This document shows positions 1 through 8,275 of a DNA stretch of 64,000 bases, in pieces. The DNA comes from an uncultured Acidimicrobiales bacterium (GTDB lineage: Bacteria; Actinomycetota; Acidimicrobiia; Acidimicrobiales; SZUA-35), in contig CALEWY010000034.1 in assembly GCA_937925335.1 (NCBI GenBank), positions 17,178 through 81,177 of the forward strand. The letters run 5' to 3'. The first letter of the stretch is position 1, and every line of letters begins with the position of its first letter. The notes under the pieces were generated by a model. That model searched no databases and had not been told where the DNA came from. It was given only the letters and a program-made list of their open reading frames with translations. The translations under genes and the position numbers were made by a program.

Positions 1-582
1 CGCCGACGCCGACAACACGACGACCTGCTCAACTCCGAAGTACGGATCGACACCATCGCCCGGGTCTGCCAGAAACTCATCGGCGAGGAAGGAGGTTAAG
101 AACAAGCCACGCAGGAGCGCCTGACGATCCTCGATCTCGATCGCGTTCTCAGCATTCGAGCCAACAGATGTATCGACGAGTGGGTCGAGCGTGGTCTCGA
201 CGAAGCCGCAATAGATCGCGGCATGACCTACCCGATGCGCACCGATGTCGACGAAGCCGTCATCGCTCGGCGCCACCTCGATGTCGACCGAGTCGGCCAT
301 TGGGTACCAGCCGAAATAGCGGCCACCGACAGCAACGTCGGCGTGTTTCGATTCGACGATCTCGGCCCACCCCATTGCGGGAACTCGCCCCCAAGGGCCG
401 TCGGTCGGAAAGAAGTTCCAATAGCCAATTCGATCGCCATAGACGGCGTAGCTGACGTTGTTCGCCGTGATCGCAAACCGGTCGATCCGCAGTCGGACAG
501 AACCAACAGCCAACTCGCCATCGGGCTCGTCGGCCACGCGCACCTGGCCGTGATCGTCGCGTCGAACCTCGAGAACCCTCAC
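1..582 (-). CDS. DUF2855 family protein (3' end beyond window)
   Basis: On the minus strand a frame is open from a GTG at 582 to the window edge, 194 codons, so the C-terminal part is missing. The translation carries YGDRIGYWNFFP (residues 48-59), GRVPAMGWAEIVES (65-78) and GWYPM (91-95), which I recognise as the N-terminal region of DUF2855 proteins. That family is related to medium-chain dehydrogenases/reductases; its reaction is not established. The GTG overlaps the TGA of the TetR gene (shared GTGA), so the two are almost certainly cotranscribed and translationally coupled. Divergence from the 1253-5892 operon suggests a role in the same pathway; that link is inference. Confidence 0.8.
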   Translation of the reverse strand, partial: MRVLEVRRDDHGQVRVADEPDGELAVGSVRLRIDRFAITANNVSYAVYGDRIGYWNFFPTDGPWGRVPAMGWAEIVESKHADVAVGGRYFGWYPMADSVDIEVAPSDDGFVDIGAHRVGHAAIYCGFVETTLDPLVDTSVGSNAENAIEIEDRQALLRGLFLTSFLADEFLADPGDGVDPYFGVEQVVVLSASA

Positions 583-1181
583 GCGGTGATGTCTCTCGCA
601 ACGGTCTGCGCAAGCCGGTTGAGGCGCTTGCGGTAGCTCTGGATGGTCGGGTTGTCATGACGGAACCCGATCGGCGACAAGATCAAAAGGTCGGACCATC
701 CCTTGATGGTCGCTCGATCGGTGCCGGCCGGACTCACCGACTCGAGATACTTGGCCATGTCGCGTCGAACGCGCTTTGCGTTGTCCTCAGCGATGGGCTT
801 TGCGTGGCCCGCCTTTGCTTCGATGAGGTCGGCTCCATGGCGGGTCGACAGCGCCCAAACCGCGGGGTCGCCGAAGCCGCGCTGGAGATACCCATCGAGT
901 TGGGACTCAACGGTGCCCGGTTCGTCGAGCGCACTCGCGGCCGCCGTGCGTGCTCCAGTGAGAATGCTCTCGAGCATGGCGGCGTAGATCGCCTCTTTGT
1001 TTTCGAAGTGCAGGTAGAGGCCGGGCCGGGAAATGTTCGCGGCTTCAGCGATGTCGGTGACCGAGGCCTTATTGAACCCGTACGAGGTGAAGACCTCGAG
1101 CGCCGCAACGAGGATCTGTTCTCGTCGATCACTTTCTCCGTGCTCACTCACGGCGTCAGGTTGCCACACTTTCTCAGCCAA
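579..1181 (-). CDS. TetR/AcrR family transcriptional regulator
   Basis: A 200-residue protein of typical TetR length. The N-terminal helix-turn-helix spans about residues 40-59 (SVTDIAEAANISRPGLYLHF), followed by NKEAIYAAML, the usual end of the TetR DNA-binding domain; the rest would be the ligand-binding, dimerising domain. It is transcribed away from the nitroreductase operon with a 71-bp gap and overlaps the DUF2855 gene by 4 bp. TetR proteins so placed usually repress the divergent operon and themselves, so a pathway substrate or CoA ester is a plausible inducer. The start used is TTG at 1181; later GTG codons before the HTH are possible starts. Confidence 0.9.
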   Translation of the reverse strand: MAEKVWQPDAVSEHGESDRREQILVAALEVFTSYGFNKASVTDIAEAANISRPGLYLHFENKEAIYAAMLESILTGARTAAASALDEPGTVESQLDGYLQRGFGDPAVWALSTRHGADLIEAKAGHAKPIAEDNAKRVRRDMAKYLESVSPAGTDRATIKGWSDLLILSPIGFRHDNPTIQSYRKRLNRLAQTVARDITA

Positions 1182-1216
1182 TCCTCATCTCCACACATCC
1201 TTCAATTCCTGACGTC

Positions 1217-1244
1217 TTGACATTTGATGTTCTATTTGTAAAGT
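1217..1244 (+). promoter_or_regulatory. Promoter of the nitroreductase operon
   Basis: A perfect -35 TTGACA (1217-1222) and a -10 TAAAGT (1239-1244) are separated by 16 bp. The ATG at 1253 follows 8 nt after the -10 box, so the transcript would be leaderless or nearly so. The short palindrome ACAT-TTG-ATGT (1221-1231) lies between the two boxes and is a possible TetR operator. Confidence 0.65.
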
Positions 1245-1252
1245 TCTCGCCC

Positions 1253-1933
1253 ATGCACGAAGCCCCGCTCCGGCTCGACCTGCAAGCCGACGAACTGCTC
1301 ACAACAACCCGCACCGTTCGCAAGCGTCTCGACTTCGATCGACCCGTCGATCGAGCACTCATCACCGAGTGCCTCGAGATCGCCTTCCAAGCGCCCAACG
1401 GCGGGAACATGAACAACTGGCGCTGGATCGTGATCGACGAGCCAGACCTCATCGCACAGATCGCTGCCGTCTATCAGGCGGCCGCCCTCGACTTTGAGGC
1501 CTCGTTCGGTGATGCCGGCTACCCCGGAGCACACGTCGAAGGCGCCGACCGAATCGAGTCGTCGACCGACCATCTCCGCGCCAACCTGCATCGAACTCCT
1601 GCTTTGTTGCTCCCGTTGTTTGCCGGGCGTCCAGAAAAGGCTCCCAACTTCATGCAGGCCACGCAGTGGGGCTCGATCCTGCCGTCGGTTTGGAGCTTCA
1701 TGCTCGCCCTGCGTGACCGAGGGCTTGGCTCTGCGTGGACGACCGCGCATCTGTGGCGTGAGCAAGAGGTCGCCGACATTCTCGACATCCCCTCCGATCG
1801 CTACACGCAGGTCGGCCTCTTCCCGATCGCCTACACGATCGGCACCGACTTCAAGCAGGCACGACGGCGCCCCGCTGACCAGGTGATCGGCTTCAACGGC
1901 CTCCCTCCCCGTCAACCAAAGAAGAAGGACTAA
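1253..1933 (+). CDS. Nitroreductase family protein
   Basis: 226 residues from the ATG at 1253, chosen because a promoter sits directly upstream. An in-frame TTG at 1217 is the -35 box itself. The nitroreductase fold is indicated by the N-terminal TTRTVRKRLDFDRPV (FMN phosphate-binding arginines), QAPNGGNMNNWRWIVI (about 47-61) and the later GLGSAWTT. Such FMN proteins reduce nitro, quinone or enone groups with NAD(P)H. It is the first gene of a run (SDR, enoyl-CoA hydratase, NIPSNAP-like, SDR, SnoaL-like) with gaps of 3 to about 50 bp, consistent with one operon. The context suggests reduction of an organic, possibly CoA-linked, intermediate; the substrate cannot be told. Confidence 0.9.
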   Translation: MHEAPLRLDLQADELLTTTRTVRKRLDFDRPVDRALITECLEIAFQAPNGGNMNNWRWIVIDEPDLIAQIAAVYQAAALDFEASFGDAGYPGAHVEGADRIESSTDHLRANLHRTPALLLPLFAGRPEKAPNFMQATQWGSILPSVWSFMLALRDRGLGSAWTTAHLWREQEVADILDIPSDRYTQVGLFPIAYTIGTDFKQARRRPADQVIGFNGLPPRQPKKKD

Positions 1934-1936
1934 CCC

Positions 1937-2740
1937 GTGCCGAGAGATCTCGTTCTCCCCTTCTCTGGTTCCACAGCCCTCGTCACCGGCGCGGCCTCGG
2001 GCATCGGTGCTGCCACCGTCGCGACGTTGGTTACCCAAGGCATCACCGAGTTCGTGCTCGTCGACATTGACGAAGCTCGGCTCACCGAGATGGCCGACAG
2101 CCTCGCAACACAGAACATCGAGGTGCTCGTCGCCGCATTCGACATCACCGACGAAGCTGCGTGGGCCGGACTCACCGAAGACATCTCGAAGCGATTCGGC
2201 GGGATCGACTACGCCGTCGCCAACGCAGGCATCTCAGGCGCGGAACGAATCGCTGACACCACCCTGGACGGGTTCCACAAGGTCATGGGTGTCAACGTCG
2301 ACGGCGCCTTCTTGACCGTGCAGTCAGCCATGAGCCTCATGCGGAAACACGAGCGCCCCGGCTCGATCGTTGTCGTCGCGTCGACCGCTGCGATCTCCCC
2401 GCTCTCACTGATGCTCTCCTACGCCGTCTCGAAATCTGCCGCCCTCCAGCTCGCGCAGGTCGCTGCGAAGGACGGAGCGGCCGATGGGATTCGGGTGAAT
2501 GCCATCCTCCCCGGCGGTGTCGAAACGCCAATCTGGCAAAGCCTCCCCGCCTTCGTTGCACGCGCCGCCAAGACGAGCGAAGCCGAAGCCTTCGAATACT
2601 TCGCTGCCCGAACCGGCGGCCCGACCGGTGCCTTCGCCAAGCCCGAGTCGATCGCCGAGCAGATCTCATTCCTCCTCTCGGACACCGCAACCAACATCAT
2701 CGGAGCGGCACTCGTCTCCGATGGTGGCTTCTCGCTGTAA
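1937..2740 (+). CDS. SDR family oxidoreductase
   Basis: 267 residues, GTG start 3 nt after the preceding stop, with AAGGA just upstream. Classical short-chain dehydrogenase features are visible: TGAASGIG cofactor motif at 17-24, an acidic residue after beta-2 (LVDIDE) suggesting NAD(H) preference, NAG in the central sheet, VVASTAAIS with the catalytic serine, and YAVSK with catalytic Tyr and Lys. The C-terminus ends in ALVSDGGFSL, typical of the family. It probably oxidises or reduces a hydroxyl/keto group on the intermediate handled by this operon. Enoyl-CoA hydratase follows 38 bp downstream. Confidence 0.92.
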   Translation: MPRDLVLPFSGSTALVTGAASGIGAATVATLVTQGITEFVLVDIDEARLTEMADSLATQNIEVLVAAFDITDEAAWAGLTEDISKRFGGIDYAVANAGISGAERIADTTLDGFHKVMGVNVDGAFLTVQSAMSLMRKHERPGSIVVVASTAAISPLSLMLSYAVSKSAALQLAQVAAKDGAADGIRVNAILPGGVETPIWQSLPAFVARAAKTSEAEAFEYFAARTGGPTGAFAKPESIAEQISFLLSDTATNIIGAALVSDGGFSL

Positions 2741-2778
2741 CCGGCTCACGACATCCGCTCACGACCAGGAACGCAACC

Positions 2779-3561
2779 ATGCAGATCACGACCGAACGCC
2801 ACGGCGCAACCGAAGTCATCCGCTACGCCAACCCGCCGAAGTCATTTCTGTCGATGGCTGGATGTGACGCGCTCCTCGAAGCGTTCCGAGCCGCCGAGGC
2901 CGACGATGACGTCCGCGTCATCGTGTTCACCGGAGCGGGCCCCGGCGCCTTCATTCGCCACGTCGATGTCGAGCTCATCATCGGCGTCGGGGAGTTGCTC
3001 GCTTCCGGCAAGGTCGGGCCTGAGGTGATGGGCAACCCAGACGCCGGTTTCCCTGGGCTCCTCCTCGGCATCTCGTCGTGCCCAAAGCCGGTGATCGCAG
3101 CGATTACCGGCACATGCATGGGTGGTGGTCTCGAACTCTCGCTGGCCTGCGATCTCCGTGTGATCGGTGATGACGTCGACCAGATCGGCATGCCGGAAGT
3201 GAAGGTCGGCATCTGCGGCGGCACGCAGCGCCTTCCACTCATCGTCGGCATGGCCAAGGCCCTCGACCTCATCCTCACCGGCCGGCTTCTCGATGCCAGC
3301 CAAGCGGTTGCGATCGGGCTGGTCAACGAGTCAGCCGAGGATCCCGTCGCCCGGGCCCTCGAGCTCGGCGCTCACCTCGAAACCATGGCGCCCGAAGTGA
3401 TCAGCGCAATCAAGACCTCCGTCAGGCGCGCCTCAGAGGCAAGCCTTGAACCGGGTTACGCATTCGAACGAGCCGCATTTGCCGAGCTCTTGACCAACGG
3501 CCCGACCTTGGAGCTCTTGAAGCGCTACCGAGACGTCGACACCGACCTCGACCGGCTCTGA
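2779..3561 (+). CDS. Enoyl-CoA hydratase/isomerase (crotonase) family protein
   Basis: 260 residues, ATG start preceded by AGGAA. Crotonase signatures: CMGGGLELSLACDLRV, containing the GGG backbone and the first catalytic-type glutamate, and IGMPEVKVGICGGTQRL, containing the second. Both glutamates that act in true hydratases are present, so hydration of an enoyl-CoA is plausible, though the oxyanion-hole loop near the N-terminus (TGAGPGAFIRHVDV) is less standard. It lies within the nitroreductase/SDR operon and marks the pathway as using CoA thioesters. No acyl-CoA ligase or dehydrogenase is visible in the window, so the pathway must draw on genes elsewhere. Confidence 0.9.
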   Translation: MQITTERHGATEVIRYANPPKSFLSMAGCDALLEAFRAAEADDDVRVIVFTGAGPGAFIRHVDVELIIGVGELLASGKVGPEVMGNPDAGFPGLLLGISSCPKPVIAAITGTCMGGGLELSLACDLRVIGDDVDQIGMPEVKVGICGGTQRLPLIVGMAKALDLILTGRLLDASQAVAIGLVNESAEDPVARALELGAHLETMAPEVISAIKTSVRRASEASLEPGYAFERAAFAELLTNGPTLELLKRYRDVDTDLDRL

Positions 3562-3574
3562 ACGGCTCACCGAC

Positions 3575-4219
3575 ATGTTTCTTCTGCTGCACAAGTTCCG
3601 CCTCGAGCCAGCAACGCCGGCCGCTCGCGATGCCTTCGTCGAAGCGCAAAGCCGCCTGGCCGAAGAGGAGTCGCCCAAAGACGGTCGGCTCCTCGGTGCC
3701 TGGTTCACCAACGGCGAGTGGTACTCCGAGATCGTCCACCTCACGTTGTTCGACTCGATGGACGCCTTTGCCGCCGCGAACACACGGCGCCACGCCATCG
3801 ACACCCCGCTCGGCCAAGCCGTCAGCGCAATCGACGAGCTGGCCCCGACGCAGTCTTCTCAGCTGCTCACCGATCTCGGCCCCGTCACCCTTGCAAAGCT
3901 GGATGCGGCAATCGCTGCGAGCCGGGAAGAACCGGCCGGCGTCTACACCCTCGCCCTACTCGACGTCCCGCTGCCAAAGCGTCCACAGTTCTGCGACCTG
4001 TTCGCAGCTGTTGGCGACGGCCTTCCCATCATCGGGTGTTGGTACAGCGTCGTCGGCGACCACAACACGATCATCGATCTGTGGTCGGGCGACACCGAAC
4101 GATTCGGCTTCCAGCCCACATCGCCGGCGCTCGACTCGTTCTTCACTCCGCTTCGTGAGATCGCACCGCATGAACGCGTCCAGCGACTCCATCCGATGCC
4201 GTACTCGCCCCTGCGATAG
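3575..4219 (+). CDS. NIPSNAP-like/dimeric alpha-beta barrel protein
   Basis: 214 residues. The start MFLLLHKFRLEP resembles the first beta strand of dimeric alpha-beta barrel (ferredoxin-like) proteins. A second copy of similar strand pattern begins near residue 120 (YTLALLDVPLPKRPQF), so the protein probably consists of two such domains. The motif WYSEIVHLTLFDSMDAFAAA fits NIPSNAP/EthD-type small-molecule proteins. No catalytic residues are recognisable. It sits between enoyl-CoA hydratase and an SDR in the same operon, with gaps of 13 and 47 bp, so a supporting role in the pathway is likely. The family assignment is tentative. Confidence 0.7.
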   Translation: MFLLLHKFRLEPATPAARDAFVEAQSRLAEEESPKDGRLLGAWFTNGEWYSEIVHLTLFDSMDAFAAANTRRHAIDTPLGQAVSAIDELAPTQSSQLLTDLGPVTLAKLDAAIAASREEPAGVYTLALLDVPLPKRPQFCDLFAAVGDGLPIIGCWYSVVGDHNTIIDLWSGDTERFGFQPTSPALDSFFTPLREIAPHERVQRLHPMPYSPLR

Positions 4220-4266
4220 CCGCACTCCGAACGCACATTCAAGCCCGCCCCAAGAAGGAACTTCCA

Positions 4267-4986
4267 ATGACCAGAACAGCAATCGTCACCGGCGCGTCGA
4301 GCGGTATCGGCGTCGCCGTATCCAAGAAGCTCGTCGAGCTCGGTTACAACGTCATGATGGCGGCGCGACGCGTTGACCGCCTTGAAGAACTGGCAAAAGA
4401 ACTCGGCGACAAGGCCGCCTATCGCGCAACCGACGTCACCAATCCCGACGACCTCAAAGCACTGGTCGAAGCCACGGATGCAGCGTTCGGCCAGACAGAC
4501 ATCTTGGTCAACAACGCGGGAATCATGCCCCTGTCACCCATGTCCGGTCGCCGGACCGAAGACTGGGACAACATGATCGATGTGAACCTCCGAGGTGTCC
4601 TTCACGGCATCGATGCGGTTCTCCCTCAGATGGCCGAACGTCAGGACGGACACATCGTCAACGTCTCCTCCGTTGCCGGCCTCGCCGTCACACCGATCTC
4701 GGCGGTCTACTCAGCAACGAAGTTCGGCGTGCGTGCAATCTCCGACGGACTTCGCCAGGAGATGACGGGTCGCAACGTCCGCGTCACGGTCGTGACCCCT
4801 GGTGGGGTGAATACCGAGCTGGCCGATTCGATCACCGACAAGAACCTGCGAACGGCCCTCGAAGCCCACCTCACGTTCGACTTTCTCGAGCCTGAGAACA
4901 TCGCCGACGCCGTTGCGTACGCACTCGAGCAGCCGGCGTCGGTCTGCATTGGCGAGATCGTCATTCGCCCAACCGGCCAAGCCTGA
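4267..4986 (+). CDS. SDR family oxidoreductase, YdfG-like
   Basis: 239 residues with AAGGAA ahead of the ATG. TGASSGIG starts at residue 8, AARR after beta-2 favours NADP(H), NNAG is followed by the active-site NVSSVAG and YSATK. The overall pattern (VNLRGVLHGIDAVLPQM, PGGVNTELADS) resembles YdfG/serine-3-dehydrogenase-type NADP-dependent SDRs. It is the second SDR of this operon, and its apparently different cofactor preference from the first suggests the two catalyse different redox steps. The downstream SnoaL-like gene follows after 51 bp with a clear CAGGAG site. Confidence 0.92.
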   Translation: MTRTAIVTGASSGIGVAVSKKLVELGYNVMMAARRVDRLEELAKELGDKAAYRATDVTNPDDLKALVEATDAAFGQTDILVNNAGIMPLSPMSGRRTEDWDNMIDVNLRGVLHGIDAVLPQMAERQDGHIVNVSSVAGLAVTPISAVYSATKFGVRAISDGLRQEMTGRNVRVTVVTPGGVNTELADSITDKNLRTALEAHLTFDFLEPENIADAVAYALEQPASVCIGEIVIRPTGQA

Positions 4987-5037
4987 CACTCCAATCCCAC
5001 ACCCGCACCGAATCCCTCCAGGAGCAACACCGCAACG

Positions 5038-5892
5038 ATGAACGACGAAGAGATCCGCAATAGCTACCGCGAACACGGTGCGCTCGCCCAGGTCTACCGC
5101 TGGTGGCAGTGGTACGAGCACCCCGATTCCTCACTTGAGAATCAACTCGACATCATGTCCCCCGACATCGTCATCAACGCTCCATCGGGTCTCGCTGAAA
5201 ACCGCGATGCATACGCTGAGATGGCCGCCGGTTTCCCGACGATGCAGAACGCTCACATCCCTGATTCGATCGAGCTCATCCTCGGCGATGGCCTGGTCTC
5301 AGGGATCGCCGACATCACCTATCTCAACCTCGGCGCGCAACCCGACGGCGCCCTCACAGCCATGAAGATTCACTACGAACTCGGGTGGGTCGAGCGGCCC
5401 GACACACCGCTCCCTCTTTTCAGCAGCATCGCGATCACCATGCCCGGTGTTGCCGAGGGTGAGTCCGAGTTCCGCGACGTCTACCCCGTGAGCCGAGCTC
5501 GCAGCCTCGCCCACTACTACCTGGCGCTGCTGGAAGACCCGAACCGAACGCTCGCTCCATTCGCCGAAGTCTTCGCTGACGACCTCCACCTGGCCTTCGG
5601 CGAAGTACCTCTCGAGAGCCTCGACGACTTCAACAACTTACTCGAGGGCACCGCCTCAACGGTGGTCGCGTCCAACCACGTGATCACCGCCTTCGATGCC
5701 ACGAGCAACGGCGACGACACGATCACCGCCACGATCGACTTCGATTGGTACGGCATCCTCCCGGACGGTGGGCGTATGGAAGCCGCAACTCGCCACACCT
5801 GGTTGATCGACGATGTGCCGACCGATCGCTTCGCAAAGCTTCGCCGCGCTGACGTCGAGCAGATTCGTCCGTTCGCGCGAGTCGACGCCTAA
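5038..5892 (+). CDS. SnoaL/NTF2-like protein, probably two-domain
   Basis: 284 residues, CAGGAG upstream of the ATG. The N-terminal half (RWWQWYEHPDSSLENQLDIM, then PSGLAENRDAYAEMAAG) and the C-terminal half (AHYYLALLEDPNRTLAPFAE, then LESLDDFNNLLEG) each show the helix-helix-strand pattern of NTF2-like/SnoaL cone folds, so the protein looks like an internal duplication. Such folds bind small hydrophobic ligands, and some members are isomerases, hydratases or cyclases. Catalytic residues cannot be picked out. As the last gene of the operon before a strong hairpin, it probably acts on the same substrate. Function otherwise unknown. Confidence 0.65.
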   Translation: MNDEEIRNSYREHGALAQVYRWWQWYEHPDSSLENQLDIMSPDIVINAPSGLAENRDAYAEMAAGFPTMQNAHIPDSIELILGDGLVSGIADITYLNLGAQPDGALTAMKIHYELGWVERPDTPLPLFSSIAITMPGVAEGESEFRDVYPVSRARSLAHYYLALLEDPNRTLAPFAEVFADDLHLAFGEVPLESLDDFNNLLEGTASTVVASNHVITAFDATSNGDDTITATIDFDWYGILPDGGRMEAATRHTWLIDDVPTDRFAKLRRADVEQIRPFARVDA

Positions 5893-5901
5893 CCCCCCTG
5901 T

Positions 5902-5928
5902 GCAGGCTGCCCGCAGCGGGCAGCCTGC
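5902..5928 (+). terminator. Hairpin terminator of the TetR-controlled operon
   Basis: A perfect 12-bp inverted repeat (5902-5913 with 5917-5928, arm GCAGGCTGCCCG) with a 3-nt loop begins 10 nt after the stop codon at 5892. There is no U-tract, as is common in actinobacteria. Confidence 0.75.
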
Positions 5929-5932
5929 GTGG

Positions 5933-5964
5933 GCGTTCGAACCACAAGGCGTTCGAACCACAAG
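5933..5964. repeat. 16-bp tandem direct repeat
   Basis: GCGTTCGAACCACAAG occurs twice back to back (5933-5948 and 5949-5964), immediately followed by AACGCC, which can pair with GGCGTT at 5948-5953. It lies between the terminator and the SDR start at 5988 and could be an operator or a chance duplication. Confidence 0.8.
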
Positions 5965-5987
5965 AACGCCGTGAGTAGTGTTCGGCC

Positions 5988-6761
5988 ATGACCGATCAGA
6001 ACCTCACGATCATCACCGGCGCGTCGAGCGGCATTGGCGCGGCCATGGCAGCTGATGCGGCCGCCGCCGGCCACACGGTCGCCACCGTCAGTCGACGCCC
6101 CGGCCCTGGACATCACCTTGCCGCGGACCTCGCAAAGCCCGAGGCGTGGGGTGAGGTTGCAAGCTGGATCGCTGGCCTGATCGCCGAGCAAACGTGGAAC
6201 CGAGTCACGCTGATTCACAACGCCGGCACACTCGATCCGATCGGCTTTGCTGGCGAGGTCGATCACGACGCCTACCTCACCAACGTCCTCCTCAACTCGG
6301 CGTCGGCCCAAGTCCTCGGCGACCGGTTCATCGCATCCATCAACCGAGCTTCGACGGCCTCGGGTTCGAACATCTCAGCCATGTTGATGATGATCAGCTC
6401 CGGTGCCGGCAAGAACCCCTATCCGGGCTGGACCAGCTACTGCGCGGGCAAAGCGGCGACCGACATGTGGTGCCGTGCCGCTGGCCTCGAGCAGGAGATG
6501 CGAGGCAGCGCCATCTCGGTCGTCTCGATGGCACCGGGCGTTGTGGCGACCGACATGCAGGCCATGATTCGAAACCAAGATGAGACCGCGTTCCCGAACG
6601 TCGCCCGCTTCCACGAGATGCACGACGGCGGCGCGCTCGGCGACCCAGCTGAGGTCGGCGCAACAATCTTTGAACTCGCACAACAGTCGTGTGACGGCAC
6701 CACGTTCCGCGGTACACAACTCACCAACGGTGCCGTTTTGGACATTCGAGACCTCAACTGA
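5988..6761 (+). CDS. SDR family oxidoreductase, sepiapterin reductase-like
   Basis: 257 residues. TGASSGIG near residue 11 is followed by SRRP, suggesting NADP(H); HNAG replaces the usual NNAG, MMISSGAG carries the catalytic serine and YCAGK the catalytic Tyr/Lys. The C-terminal VVSMAPGVVATDMQAMIR and insertion pattern resemble bacterial sepiapterin-reductase/benzil-reductase-like SDRs. It lies downstream of a strong terminator, with its own 95-bp upstream region containing a tandem repeat, so it is probably transcribed separately from the preceding operon. Substrate unknown. Confidence 0.9.
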   Translation: MTDQNLTIITGASSGIGAAMAADAAAAGHTVATVSRRPGPGHHLAADLAKPEAWGEVASWIAGLIAEQTWNRVTLIHNAGTLDPIGFAGEVDHDAYLTNVLLNSASAQVLGDRFIASINRASTASGSNISAMLMMISSGAGKNPYPGWTSYCAGKAATDMWCRAAGLEQEMRGSAISVVSMAPGVVATDMQAMIRNQDETAFPNVARFHEMHDGGALGDPAEVGATIFELAQQSCDGTTFRGTQLTNGAVLDIRDLN

Positions 6762-6771
6762 ACGTGACGCC

Positions 6772-6787
6772 GTTCACAACGGTGAAC
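6772..6787 (+). terminator. Short hairpin downstream of the SDR gene
   Basis: GTTCAC (6772-6777) and GTGAAC (6782-6787) form a 6-bp stem with a 4-nt loop, 10 nt after the SDR stop. It is a weak terminator candidate; an operator is the alternative. Confidence 0.35.
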
Positions 6788-6883
6788 AACCCGTGAAGGG
6801 CGGAACCAAATCGGACTCATCGACGTCGGGCACCCGTTTGGGTGTACATGCCCACTACCGGGCCCGCGTGATGAGGAGAAACC

Positions 6884-8254
6884 GTGCACAACAAGCGAAT
6901 GCAACTCAATCGAGTGCAATCCAAGACAGGCCAGATCTCGAGGGGTCGACCCAAGACGACCTCGCGGCGGATCGCCGCTGGCGCTTTGTCGCTCGCCGCG
7001 ATCGGCGGCACCCTCGCTGGTGTGAGCCCAGCCGAGGCAAGCGTCAACCACACCACCTTCACGGTGACGATCGAGAACATCTCCGGGGGCTTTGAGTTCG
7101 GCCAGTCCGGAGCGTTCGCCAACCCGAACGCCGGAGAGACACCCGGCCCCGCATTCCCCGGCGACTTCTACGAGTTCAACGTCAACGCCCATCCCGGTCA
7201 GAACCTGAGCTTTGCCACCATGCTCGTTCAGTCGAACGACTGGTTCTTCGCTCCCGGCGAAGCGGGCATTGCGCTGTACGACGCCGACGGTCATCCGGTC
7301 TCGGGAGATATCACGAGCCAGATCAACATCTATGACGCTGGCACCGAGATCGACCAGCCAGTCGGTGAAGGTGCTGACCAAGCACCGCGCCAGGCCGGTC
7401 CGAACACCGGTGCGGCCGACCCAGACAACACGGTTCGCCCCGTCACCTCGCTCGGTGCCGCTTCGCAGTTCGTGAACGTCACGGCCACACCCGGCGACCA
7501 CGGCATGTTCACGATCCGCGTCACCAACATCTCGGGCGACTCGACCGTGCCCGGCCCGATCGCCCCCGGCGTCTACACCGTCGGAGCGGGAGAAGCAGCC
7601 CTCTTCCAGACCGGTGAAGCCGATCGCGGCGAAGGCCTCGAAGGTGTGGCCGAGGACGGCGCTGCAGCTCCACTCGCTGAATCGCTCGCCGCTCGAACCG
7701 GCACCGCCACGCCTCTTGCTCCGGTCTTCTATGCCGCCACCTGGTGGCAGCGTCCGGTGTTCACCAACGGACTGGCGATGAACGGGCTCGGCATCGAACT
7801 GCTCGCTGAAGACGGCAGCCCCGCCGCTCTCGCCGCTGGTTACGCTTCCCGGCCGTTCGGTGATGTCGGTGCGCAGCCCGTCGCCGTCGGTGCCGAGGGC
7901 CCCGGCCCAGCGTTCCCCGGCGACACCTACGAATTCACGGTGACAGCCGAGCCAACCCAACCTCTGCACTTTGCGACGATGTTCGTGCAGTCGAACGACT
8001 GGTTCTTCTCACCGAGCGATGCGGGTATCCACCTCTTCGATGAGACGGGCAACCCGATCTCGGGCGACATCAGCCACCTCGTCAACGTGTATGACGCTGG
8101 CACCGAAGCCGACCAGACGCCAGGCTTCGGCCCGGACCAGGCACCACGGCAGGCTGGACCGAACACCGGCGCCAGCGACCCGATCAACCACGTGCGCAGC
8201 GTCGACCTCAACGCCGCCGACTACGTCCGGGTCACCATCACCCCAAACAGCTGA
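6884..8254 (+). CDS. Secreted protein with two spondin-type domains
   Basis: 456 residues from a GTG preceded by GAGGAGAAA. A basic N-terminus (RPKTTSRR) and hydrophobic stretch ending in SPAEA give a secretion signal cleaved near residue 53. Two copies of a domain follow, about 57-220 and 320-456. Each contains FATM(L/F)VQSNDWFF, a (I/V)YDAGTE core and DQAPRQAGPNTG, which I recognise from spondin_N-type domains. The linker includes a Trp-rich segment. Exported, probably to the envelope or medium; an adhesive or calcium-dependent role is possible by analogy but unproven. It is monocistronic, with a strong hairpin after the stop. Confidence 0.85.
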   Translation: MHNKRMQLNRVQSKTGQISRGRPKTTSRRIAAGALSLAAIGGTLAGVSPAEASVNHTTFTVTIENISGGFEFGQSGAFANPNAGETPGPAFPGDFYEFNVNAHPGQNLSFATMLVQSNDWFFAPGEAGIALYDADGHPVSGDITSQINIYDAGTEIDQPVGEGADQAPRQAGPNTGAADPDNTVRPVTSLGAASQFVNVTATPGDHGMFTIRVTNISGDSTVPGPIAPGVYTVGAGEAALFQTGEADRGEGLEGVAEDGAAAPLAESLAARTGTATPLAPVFYAATWWQRPVFTNGLAMNGLGIELLAEDGSPAALAAGYASRPFGDVGAQPVAVGAEGPGPAFPGDTYEFTVTAEPTQPLHFATMFVQSNDWFFSPSDAGIHLFDETGNPISGDISHLVNVYDAGTEADQTPGFGPDQAPRQAGPNTGASDPINHVRSVDLNAADYVRVTITPNS

Positions 8255-8275
8255 TCACCAGCTGAACCCCCGTCT

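Noticed and set aside
1..99. Plus-strand open frame ending at a TAA, which could be the 3' end of a gene
   Set aside because: The minus strand over the same bases encodes the DUF2855 family pattern in a continuous frame to 582, which explains the region.
223..636. 137-codon plus-strand open frame
   Set aside because: It is antisense to the DUF2855 and TetR coding sequences and shows no domain-like features.
6437..7969. 510-codon minus-strand open frame antisense to the spondin-type gene
   Set aside because: High-GC codon bias opens long antisense frames; the plus strand has a signal peptide and repeated domains, the minus frame only low-complexity sequence.
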